From Roseovarius sp. (GTDB lineage Bacteria; Pseudomonadota; Alphaproteobacteria; Rhodobacterales; Rhodobacteraceae): DNA of 5,683 bases. The position numbers were made by a program, and so were the translations under genes. The notes under the pieces were generated by a model. The model saw nothing but the letters and a program-made list of their open reading frames with translations, did not search any database and had not been told where the DNA came from. This document shows, piece after piece, positions 1 through 5,406 of this stretch. Numbering within the stretch: position 1 is the first letter of the stretch; every line of letters begins with the position of its first letter. The stretch is taken from NCBI GenBank assembly GCA_007125415.1, contig SLDH01000182.1, positions 1 to 5,683 of the forward strand. Reading direction: 5' to 3'.

Positions 1-395
1 CTCAGATGATCACCGCCGGCGGTGAGCGGCAGAATGCCCGCTTGGATCACGCGGTCATAAAAGGCGGTGATCCGCTACAGCGAATCCATGATGTCCGCCG
101 GGTTAGGGCCCACAGCGCCAAGATCGGCGCAGCGCACGGTCTCGAAAGGGCGCATGCCCGATACCGCATGTTGCGCGCGCATCATCGTGGAGGCATCGCG
201 CAGCTGGCGCGGGCCGTGGCGGGGGCCGGGGCGATTGGTGGTGCCACTGTCCCATGGCACACCGATCAGGCCCACCTGCACCTCGTTGAACCGCGGATGA
301 CCATGCGGAACATACGGCAGGCGCATGAAAGTGGGCACCCCCGCAAAGCGCGGCAGATCAAAGCCCGAAATGGGGTGGAAAAAGCTGTCAGTCAT
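1..395 (-). pseudogene. Agmatinase/guanidinobutyrase-family ureohydrolase, 5' part, interrupted by in-frame TAG and cut by window edge
   Basis: This family hydrolyses guanidino compounds such as agmatine or guanidinobutyrate to urea and an amine or amino acid, using a binuclear Mn centre in the cytoplasm. The N-terminal part shows the family pattern: PRFAGVPTFMRLP near residues 15-27, then VGLIGVPWDSGTTNRPG and RHGPRQLRD near residues 41-66. The start ATG at 395-393 has a good ribosome site (AAGGGA, 7 bases upstream) and overlaps the stop of the NlpC/P60 gene by 8 bp. At 77-75 the frame meets TAG (codon 107). The same frame then stays open to the edge and reads RITAFYDRVIQAG, ILPLTAGGDHL, which includes the GGDH metal-ligand motif. 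A product ending at codon 106 would lack every metal ligand, so the gene is broken as written, unless the TAG is a sequencing error or is read through. The exact substrate cannot be told from this fragment. Confidence 0.85.
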
Positions 396-1239
396 GGAAC
401 TGTCCCTTCACTCTCTTGCGCGCGGTCACGGGCCCGTCGCCCTGCGCCGCGATTCGGTTGATGGCATCCTGCACTGGCTCTTGGGCCACGGCCATATGAA
501 AGGCATTGGCATGCAGGAGTGTCTGCGCATCGCAAAGCCACCCGACATGTCCGCGCCAGAAAAGCAGATCACCTCGCTGCAGCGGCGCCTCCGGGGCGAG
601 CGGCGCGCCAAGCCCGGCCTCCTGCTGGTCACTGTCGCCGGGGCAGGGAATGGCGCAGGCGAGGCAGGCCGCCTGCACGAGCCCCGAGCAATCAATGCCC
701 TGCGCGCTGTTGCCGCCCCAGAGATAGGGCGTGCCCAGAAGCCGCTCGGCCACCGCGACAACATCCTCCTCCGGCTCGGCCACCGGCCGCAGATGCGCCA
801 CGGGGACATAGCCCGCCCCCTCGGCCCGCGCCCAGCGCCCTTCCAAGCCGGTCACCCGCACCTGCGCGCCGAGGCTGAGCGGCAGATGCGCTGTCGCGCG
901 TTTGAAATCGGGCCTGTCGAGCGCGAGCGTCATGCGCGCGCTGACCACATGGGTCGCCTCTGCGTCCGCCGGGGCAAGCTGTGCGGCCTCCAGATAGCCC
1001 ACATAACCATCCCGCAGCGCATAGCCGAAAGCCATACCACCCGCGTCTTCCAGCACGCAGAACGCCTCACCGAAGAGCAATTCCCGCGTGCGGCCGCCCT
1101 CGGGCGTGTCGCGCAAGGGCGCGACGGGCCGGATCACCCGGTGTGGCAGACCATCGGTAAAGCGCTCGGCAGTGACCCGCCCCTGAAGGGTGCTGTGGGC
1201 CACACGGCCATTGCTGCGCAGCAGGCGGCGATCGGTCAT
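388..1239 (-). CDS. NlpC/P60 (C40) cysteine peptidase with N-terminal SH3 domains, YkfC-like
   Basis: A 283-residue predicted gamma-D-glutamyl-L-diamino acid endopeptidase, cleaving D-Glu-DAP bonds in cell-wall peptides. Residues about 30-155 look like two bacterial SH3 modules (RDGYVGYLEAAQL and RWARAEGAGYVPVAHL are typical strand ends). Residues about 157-283 are the NlpC/P60 domain: GTPYLWGG (169-176), catalytic Cys184 in DCSGLV, His231 in GHVGW, and third residue His243 in LLHANAF. There is no signal peptide or lipobox, so the enzyme probably acts in the cytoplasm. Tyr172 lies 12 residues before the Cys, and Asp202-Ser203 lie 18-19 after it. From memory these match the positions that bind the free L-Ala end in Bacillus cereus YkfC. 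The ATG overlaps the aminopeptidase stop by 4 bp (ATGA) and has no clear ribosome site, so coupled translation is likely. The family is certain; the substrate is inferred. Confidence 0.93.
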   Translation of the reverse strand: MTDRRLLRSNGRVAHSTLQGRVTAERFTDGLPHRVIRPVAPLRDTPEGGRTRELLFGEAFCVLEDAGGMAFGYALRDGYVGYLEAAQLAPADAEATHVVSARMTLALDRPDFKRATAHLPLSLGAQVRVTGLEGRWARAEGAGYVPVAHLRPVAEPEEDVVAVAERLLGTPYLWGGNSAQGIDCSGLVQAACLACAIPCPGDSDQQEAGLGAPLAPEAPLQRGDLLFWRGHVGWLCDAQTLLHANAFHMAVAQEPVQDAINRIAAQGDGPVTARKRVKGQFHD

Positions 1240-2624
1240 GGCGCGACGTCGGGCAGCGCCTCGGGCAAGGCGGAGAGGATGGCGCGCGCGCCCATCCCCA
1301 CGCCGCCCTTGGGTCGCGCCGGCGCGGCACTCGGGTTCCAGCCATAGATGTCGAAATGCACGTAGCGCGCATCTCCCACGAACCGGCGCAGAAAGAGCGC
1401 TGCCGTGATGGCCCCGGCAAAGCCGCCGCCGGGCGCGTTGTCCAGATCGGCGATGCCGGGCTCGATCATGGCCTCGTAAGGCTCATGGAAGGGCAGCCGC
1501 CAGAGCGGGTCAGCCACGGCATCGCCTTGGCTTTGCAGGGCTTGCGCCAGCGCATCGTCATCGGTGAAACAGGGGGACAGATCAGGCCCGAGCGCCACCC
1601 GTGCCGCGCCGGTGAGTGTGGCCATGGAGATCATCAGATCGGGGTTCGCCTCGGCACCATAGGCCAGCGCATCGGCCAGAACGAGGCGACCTTCGGCATC
1701 GGTATTGTTGATCTCCACGGTCAGCCCCTTGCGCGAGGTCAGGATATCGCCGGGGCGGAACGCATTGGCGCTGACCGCGTTTTCCACCGCCGGGATGAGC
1801 ACCCGCAGGCGCAGGGGCAGGCCCAGCGCCATGATCATATGTGCAAGCCCCAGCACGGTGGCCGCGCCGCCCATATCCTTCTTCATCAGAGCCATGGAAT
1901 TGCCGGGCTTGAGGTTCAGCCCGCCTGTATCGAAGGTCACTCCCTTGCCCACCAGAGTGAGCGCGGGGCCGGCCTCGCCCCAGTGCAGATCGATGAGCCG
2001 CGGCGCATCGGCGGCCGCCCGGCCCACGGTATGGATCAGCGGAAAGTTGTGATCGAGCAGCGCATCACCGCGAATTACATCGACCGACGCCCCGAAGCGC
2101 GAGGCAAGACCCACGCAGGCTGCCTCCAGATCCGACGGGCCCATGTCACTGGCGGGCGTGTTGATCAGATCGCGGGTCAGCGCCTCGCCTTCGGCAATCG
2201 CGCAAAGCCGTGCCGCATCCACACCGTCAGGCGCCTTCAGCCGCGCCTTGCCGGGTTTCTGGGTCTTGTAGCGGTCAAAGGCATAGGCGGTGAGCAGCCA
2301 GCCGAGCGCCTCTTCCTCGGCCCGCTCCGGGGCAAGCCCCACCAGATGATAGCTGCCTTCGGGCAAGGCCTGCGCCACAGCGGCGAGGTGAAACCGCCCA
2401 CGCGCCCGCGCGGCCGCATCGCCATATCCGGCCAGAACCATCGCAAGGCTGCCATCCTCGCCGGGGAGCAGTTGATGCGTGCCAAGCGCGGCCTTGAACC
2501 CGGTTGTGCGCACCCAGGCGGCAACGCGCGCATCCTGATCGCCCAGCCAATCCTCGAGCGCATTGGAGCCGACAACATGCAGCGGGATGGAAAGCGCATC
2601 GGCAGGAGCGAAGTCGAAGGTCAT
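1236..2624 (-). CDS. M17 leucyl aminopeptidase family protein
   Basis: A 462-residue cytosolic metallo-aminopeptidase that removes N-terminal residues from peptides using two metal ions. The catalytic domain (about 150-455) carries the M17 signature NNTDAEGRL (306-314) and VGKGVTFDTGG (225-235). By comparison with bovine and E. coli enzymes the metal ligands are Lys227, Asp232, Asp250, Asp309 and Glu311; Lys239 and Arg313 are the catalytic Lys and Arg. The N-terminal domain (about 1-145) is shorter than in E. coli PepA, giving a length nearer the short PepA/PepB-like forms. The frame is open upstream to about 2786, but the start at 2624 is preferred: AAAGG sits 7 bases upstream, and the extension is Arg/Cys-rich and unlike the family. 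The gene begins 64 bp after the unassigned upstream gene and overlaps the NlpC/P60 gene by ATGA. All catalytic residues are intact. Confidence 0.95.
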   Translation of the reverse strand: MTFDFAPADALSIPLHVVGSNALEDWLGDQDARVAAWVRTTGFKAALGTHQLLPGEDGSLAMVLAGYGDAAARARGRFHLAAVAQALPEGSYHLVGLAPERAEEEALGWLLTAYAFDRYKTQKPGKARLKAPDGVDAARLCAIAEGEALTRDLINTPASDMGPSDLEAACVGLASRFGASVDVIRGDALLDHNFPLIHTVGRAAADAPRLIDLHWGEAGPALTLVGKGVTFDTGGLNLKPGNSMALMKKDMGGAATVLGLAHMIMALGLPLRLRVLIPAVENAVSANAFRPGDILTSRKGLTVEINNTDAEGRLVLADALAYGAEANPDLMISMATLTGAARVALGPDLSPCFTDDDALAQALQSQGDAVADPLWRLPFHEPYEAMIEPGIADLDNAPGGGFAGAITAALFLRRFVGDARYVHFDIYGWNPSAAPARPKGGVGMGARAILSALPEALPDVAP

Positions 2625-2637
2625 GGAGCAGCCTTTC
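2625..2637 (-). promoter_or_regulatory. Ribosome binding site that sets the aminopeptidase start
   Basis: Read on the minus strand, AAAGG is followed by a 7-base spacer (CTGCTCC) and then ATG at 2624-2622. This supports the internal start over the open extension reaching about 2786, which would overlap the upstream gene in another frame. Confidence 0.6.
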
Positions 2638-2688
2638 GCATGTGGCAATCGCGGCCAGCCTATCCCGATGGGCAGCACCTGCAAGGGA

Positions 2689-3117
2689 TCAAATGGTGAT
2701 ATCCTGCATTTCCCAAACCTCGCTGAGCGAAAGCTCTCCGATCCGCAAAAGCCGCGAAAGCGTCGCCGCCAGAGCCGTCTCGTCATGATCGTCGATGCAC
2801 CTCATGACATCCCGCGCCACCCGGGCCAGAAGCTGCATCCCCACCTGCTCGGCAATTGCGATGAGGCTGCGGGCGGATTTGCGCATTTCCAGCCACGCCT
2901 CGGCACGCCAGCAGCGTTCGGTCTGCGCGAGCCGGGCTGCAAGTTCCTCCAGTGCCCGGCAGACGATGTCTTCGGCGTTGACCGCCCCCAGTTGCAAGAC
3001 CAGCTCTTCCAGACGGCTGGTGTCCAGATACACGCGCTCGTGCTGCCGCAGCAAAACGATCTGTTCCACGATCTCACCCCGAATCTTCGCCCCCACGGCC
3101 AGAGCGACCTTGCGCAT
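2689..3117 (-). CDS. Unassigned helical protein, first gene of the peptidase cluster
   Basis: A 142-residue protein that I cannot assign to a named family. It starts MRKVALAVGAKIRGEIVEQI and ends with a conserved-looking stretch, ALAATLSRLLRIGELSL then SEVWEMQDITI (residues 115-142). The composition is rich in Leu, Ala, Glu and Arg with heptad-like spacing and few Pro or Gly, which suggests an all-alpha soluble protein. There are three cysteines (53, 69, 107), no signal peptide and no membrane segment. Codon use matches its neighbours, and the start-to-stop frame fills the gap between two sure genes, so it is real coding sequence. The ATG at 3117 has only a weak ribosome site (GGGA, 8 bases away). 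It lies 64 bp upstream of the aminopeptidase gene on the same strand and diverges from the carbonic anhydrase, so co-transcription with the peptidases is likely. A regulatory or adaptor role is possible but not shown. Confidence 0.8.
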   Translation of the reverse strand: MRKVALAVGAKIRGEIVEQIVLLRQHERVYLDTSRLEELVLQLGAVNAEDIVCRALEELAARLAQTERCWRAEAWLEMRKSARSLIAIAEQVGMQLLARVARDVMRCIDDHDETALAATLSRLLRIGELSLSEVWEMQDITI

Positions 3118-3218
3118 GGCAGGGTTCCCAATTGGTTGCGCTCAGCCGAATTTCTTTCTCGAATTCTTGTCGAATCCCCATTATCACCCCGTGTCAACCC
3201 AAGTACCGGAAGCTCAGG
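3118..3218. promoter_or_regulatory. Divergent intergenic control region
   Basis: This 101-bp, relatively AT-rich spacer lies between the unassigned gene (leftward) and carbonic anhydrase (rightward), so it must hold the promoters for both unless transcription enters from elsewhere. CGAAT occurs three times on the plus strand, within CCGAAT at 3146 and TCGAAT at 3159 and 3170. The last two copies are 11 bp apart, about one helical turn, and include the palindrome GAATTC (3161-3166). No -35/-10 pair with normal spacing is convincing on either strand. Confidence 0.4.
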
Positions 3219-3869
3219 ATGAAAAACGCCCGCCCCTTGCCGACCTATCTCGTCCACCGCTACCACGGCTGGAAAGCCACGGCCTATGCCGAGAATCAGG
3301 CCTGGTACCGGCGCCTCGCTGAAACCGGCCAGCACCCGCGCGCCATGGTCATTTCGTGCTGCGACAGCCGGGTGCATGTCACCTCGATCTTCGGTGCGGA
3401 CCAGGGCGAGTTCTTCATTCATCGCAACATTGCCAATCTCGTGCCCCCCTACAAGCCCGACGGGCAGCAGCATGGCACATCGGCAGCGGTGGAATACGCG
3501 GTTTTCGGGCTCAAGGTGGCCCATATCATCGTGATGGGGCATTCCAGTTGCGGGGGCGTTCAGGGCTGTCTGGACATGTGCAGCGGTAAAGCGCCCGCAC
3601 TGGAGGAAACCACCAGCTTCGTGGGCCGTTGGATGGATATCCTGCGGCCCGGCTATGAGCGGGTCAAGGATATCGAGGATAGCGCGGAGCAACGCCGCGC
3701 ACTTGAAAAGCAGGCGGTGGTCATCTCATTGGAGAATCTGATGAGCTTTCCCTTCGTGGCCGAAGCTGTAGAGGCCGGACAGATCACGTTGCACGGGCTC
3801 TGGCACGACATCGGAGAAGGCGGTGTGGAGCATTACAGCGCGGTATCGGACTGTTTCGTTCCGATCTGA
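3219..3869 (+). CDS. Beta-class carbonic anhydrase
   Basis: A 216-residue cytosolic zinc enzyme that interconverts CO2 and bicarbonate, with the usual length of the CynT/Can family. Zinc ligands are Cys47 (in SCCDSRV), His108 and Cys111 (in GHSSCGG); Asp49 and Arg51 form the conserved dyad. HRNIANLVPPY (68-78) and GTSAAVEYAVFGL (86-98) are further family blocks. The residue three before the first zinc Cys is Val44. In allosteric type II enzymes such as that of Haemophilus influenzae this is the Trp of the bicarbonate regulatory pocket, so a type I, non-allosteric enzyme is more likely. The frame is open upstream to a TTG at 3132, but ATG 3219 has GGAAG six bases upstream and matches normal N-termini. 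The gene diverges from the unassigned gene and converges with the PCuAC gene. Extra cysteines at 117 and 121 lie just after the ligand block. Its role is probably housekeeping bicarbonate supply. Confidence 0.96.
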   Translation: MKNARPLPTYLVHRYHGWKATAYAENQAWYRRLAETGQHPRAMVISCCDSRVHVTSIFGADQGEFFIHRNIANLVPPYKPDGQQHGTSAAVEYAVFGLKVAHIIVMGHSSCGGVQGCLDMCSGKAPALEETTSFVGRWMDILRPGYERVKDIEDSAEQRRALEKQAVVISLENLMSFPFVAEAVEAGQITLHGLWHDIGEGGVEHYSAVSDCFVPI

Positions 3870-3884
3870 GCCCATGAGGGTGAT

Positions 3885-3975
3885 CGGTATTTCCGGATGA
3901 GCTTCCCGCAACATTGGCAGGCAGGGCAACGGCCGGGCCGGATCATGGCTGACCCGGCCCGATATTTCCGGCTGA
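3885..3975. repeat. Direct repeat flanking the convergent-spacer hairpin
   Basis: Plus-strand 3885-3900 and 3960-3975 share 14 of 16 bases (CGgTATTTCCGGaTGA and CGaTATTTCCGGcTGA). The copies start 75 bp apart and bracket the hairpin, and the second copy abuts the PCuAC stop codon. Confidence 0.55.
3934..3967 (+). terminator. GC-rich hairpin, probable terminator of carbonic anhydrase
   Basis: CGGGCCGG (3934-3941) pairs with CCGGCCCG (3954-3961), giving an 8-bp stem with a 12-base loop. On the plus strand it is followed by ATATTT, a weak U-rich tail. On the minus strand the sequence after the stem is not T-rich. It sits 65 bases after the carbonic anhydrase stop in the convergent spacer. It could also slow transcription coming from the PCuAC side. 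Confidence 0.5.
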
Positions 3976-4479
3976 TCAGTCCCCTGAACCGTGCGAATGG
4001 CTGTGATCATGGTTGCCGTCATGATCGTGCCCATGACCCGCCCTTGGTTCCAGATCGACTTCTATGTCGAAGGTCATCTCGCCCGCGGCCTCGAAGATCA
4101 GCGTGAGGGGAATGGTCATGCCCTGCTCCAGGCTTTCGCTGAGGCCCATGAACATGACATGCTTGCCGCCACGCTCCATGACGATCTCCCCGTCGGTGGG
4201 AAGGGCAAAGCCTTCTTCCACATGGATCATCCTCATGACGCCCGCGTCATCCTCCTCATGGGTATGCAACTCGACCTTCTGGGCGATGGGCGAGGCTGCA
4301 CCGATCAGGCGGTCATCCGGCCCGCCATGATTGTGGATGATCATGAAGGCGGCGCCGGATTGGGCCATCGGGCTTGCCGCGCGGGCATAGGCGTCATGCA
4401 ACTCGATGCCATCGGCAAAGGCCGCTGCGGTGGAAAAGGCGGCGAAGATCCCCGCCAGCACTGTGGATCTGACAGACAT
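3976..4479 (-). CDS. PCuAC-family periplasmic copper chaperone with His-rich C-terminal tail
   Basis: A 167-residue exported protein of the PCuAC (formerly DUF461) family, which binds Cu(I) and delivers it to the CuA site of cytochrome oxidase or helps copper homeostasis. Residues 1-22 are a signal peptide (MSVRST, hydrophobic core, AFA before DG). The mature domain shows family blocks: AYARAASPMAQSGAAFMIIH (30-49), VELHTH (69-74), VMRM (81-84) and GGKHVMFMGL (104-113). His72, Met84, His107 and Met109 are the likely copper ligands; the gaps are 11 and 22 residues, each one longer than the classic X10/X21 pattern. The tail after residue 148 carries seven His in alternation with Asp, Ser and Gly, a probable second Cu(II) or Zn site. 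The start is supported by AAGGGAG seven bases upstream. It lies 44 bp after the DUF2946-like gene, probably in one operon, and converges with carbonic anhydrase. Confidence 0.94.
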   Translation of the reverse strand: MSVRSTVLAGIFAAFSTAAAFADGIELHDAYARAASPMAQSGAAFMIIHNHGGPDDRLIGAASPIAQKVELHTHEEDDAGVMRMIHVEEGFALPTDGEIVMERGGKHVMFMGLSESLEQGMTIPLTLIFEAAGEMTFDIEVDLEPRAGHGHDHDGNHDHSHSHGSGD

Positions 4480-4523
4480 GTTCTGTCTCCCTTGAATGTT
4501 GGTGACATGTTGGAACGGATGGA

Positions 4524-4874
4524 TCAGGCCGCGCGGGGCGGATCGCGTGCCTGTGCCGTAAACGTCTGCCTGTCATCCGCGCTGTCACGGGCAACAAAGC
4601 ACCAGCCGCAGGAGGCCACTTCCGGCGCACGCCATGTCAGCGCCGCGTCATGCCCGACCTGGATCAGCGAAAGGGCGCAATCGGGACAGATATGGGGTGG
4701 TGCGGCCGGTTCTCCTTGTGCATCCACGAAGATCACAACCGGGCCGGAACCCGTGCAGATGACGATGCTGCCATCCGGGCCGGGCAATCCCCGAGCGACT
4801 GCCGCACCCTGCCCCATCAGGAGCAGCGCAAACGCCATCAGGAACGCGGTAAGGGGGCGCAACATCGCAGTCAT
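4524..4874 (-). CDS. Small exported CxxC-rich protein, DUF2946-like
   Basis: A protein of 116 residues from the chosen start. Residues 1-27 look like a signal peptide: Arg6, then the hydrophobic run TAFLMAFALLLM, then a likely cut after AVA. The mature part has CTGSGPVVIFVDAQGEP (40-56), HICPDCALSL (61-70) and ASCGWCFVA (88-96), so there are two CxxC motifs (63-66, 89-92) plus Cys40 and several His. The first blocks and the Pro/Arg-ending tail resemble DUF2946 proteins, which are small exported proteins often found near copper genes. A role in metal binding or redox in the periplasm is inferred. The start is uncertain. ATG 4904 would add ten residues before the signal peptide and lies only ten bases from the rpmB terminator; ATG 4865 is also possible; none has a clear ribosome site. 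It precedes the PCuAC gene by 44 bp. Confidence 0.75.
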   Translation of the reverse strand: MTAMLRPLTAFLMAFALLLMGQGAAVARGLPGPDGSIVICTGSGPVVIFVDAQGEPAAPPHICPDCALSLIQVGHDAALTWRAPEVASCGWCFVARDSADDRQTFTAQARDPPRAA

Positions 4875-4913
4875 CACCGGGATATAACCACCGGCCTGAA
4901 ACATGCGAAAGTG

Positions 4914-4952
4914 AAAAAAACGAAAAAGCCCCGCCGCAGGGGGCAGGGCTTT
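4914..4952 (-). terminator. Intrinsic terminator of rpmB
   Basis: On the minus strand AAAGCCCTGCC (4952-4942) pairs with GGCGGGGCTTT (4935-4925), an 11-bp stem with one G-U pair and a 6-base loop. It runs into T-rich sequence including seven T (complement of 4914-4920). It lies 23 bases after the rpmB stop and just upstream of the DUF2946-like gene, so it should separate the two units. Confidence 0.92.
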
Positions 4953-4975
4953 CGTGTTTTCTCAGCGAGCCGTGA

Positions 4976-5284
4976 TCAGTCGGTCAGCGCGTCGGCCACG
5001 CCGCTCGCGGCCTTTGCCGCAACTTCCTTCTTGATCTTCAGGGCGCGGGCGGAAAGCTCGTTGTCCTTGGCCTTGGCGAGATAGGCATCGAGCCCGCCGC
5101 GATGATCGACCGAGCGCAACGCCGCAGCGCTGATGCGCAGCTTCACGCCACGGCCCAGCGCTTCGGATTGCAGGGTCACATCATTCAGATTGGGCAAAAA
5201 GCGCCGCTTTGTCTTGTTGTTGGCATGGCTGACATTGTTGCCGACCATCGGGCCTTTTCCGGTCAGTTCGCAGATGCGCGACAT
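4976..5284 (-). CDS. rpmB: 50S ribosomal protein L28
   Basis: A 102-residue bL28 of the large ribosomal subunit. It shows the near-universal N-terminal block [12 protein letters not shown], then [20 protein letters not shown] (residues 16-35), then [16 protein letters not shown]. The length is in the alphaproteobacterial range of about 95-105, longer than the 78 residues of E. coli because of a Lys/Ala-rich C-terminal helix (about 70-102). Only one Cys is present (residue 5), so this is a zinc-free form. The frame is open upstream to 5350, but ATG 5284 gives the family N-terminus and has GAGGA about 8 bases upstream. It appears to be a single-gene unit: a promoter lies about 95 bp upstream and an intrinsic terminator directly downstream. 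Confidence 0.98.
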   Translation of the reverse strand: MSRICELTGKGPMVGNNVSHANNKTKRRFLPNLNDVTLQSEALGRGVKLRISAAALRSVDHRGGLDAYLAKAKDNELSARALKIKKEVAAKAASGVADALTD

Positions 5285-5338
5285 GGGGTTTTCCTCATCA
5301 TCTGGCGGGACACGCACACGGCGCCGCTCAATACCAAA

Positions 5339-5361
5339 GGGCACCGCCATCGGCAGCGCCC
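5339..5361 (-). promoter_or_regulatory. Leader hairpin in the rpmB 5' untranslated region
   Basis: In the RNA, GGGCGCUGCC (5361-5352) can pair with GGCGGUGCCC (5348-5339) over 10 bp, including two G-U pairs, with a GAU loop. It lies between the predicted promoter and the ribosome site. It may stabilise the message or serve as a control element; no T-tract follows, so it is not a terminator. Confidence 0.5.
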
Positions 5362-5377
5362 CGTCATTCCTGCGCCG

Positions 5378-5406
5378 CTCTTAGGCACAAAGCCCGTCAG
5401 CGTCAA
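5378..5406 (-). promoter_or_regulatory. Predicted sigma-70-type promoter of rpmB
   Basis: On the minus strand TTGACG (5406-5401) and TAAGAG (5383-5378) are separated by 17 bases. The -35 matches consensus in five of six positions; the -10 matches in three of six. Transcription would start near 5371, giving a leader of roughly 87 bases before the rpmB ATG. Confidence 0.55.

Noticed and set aside
325..2699. Long plus-strand open frames (about 325-1347 and 1356-2699) opposite the peptidase genes
   Set aside because: They are antisense to genes with intact catalytic motifs, are rich in Arg, Gly, His and Ala as expected of shadow frames in high-GC DNA, and show no family motif.
3180..3197. Perfect TTGACA (3197-3192) and GATAAT (3185-3180) on the minus strand upstream of the unassigned gene
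   Set aside because: They are only 6 bases apart, far too close for a sigma-70 promoter, and neither finds a good partner at 16-18 bases.
2802..3692. A 296-codon minus-strand frame spanning the unassigned gene and carbonic anhydrase
   Set aside because: It runs antisense to the clear carbonic anhydrase and out of frame with the unassigned gene; its composition is shadow-like.
3991..4887. A 298-codon plus-strand frame opposite the copper genes
   Set aside because: It is antisense to the PCuAC gene, whose signal peptide and metal motifs are unmistakable.
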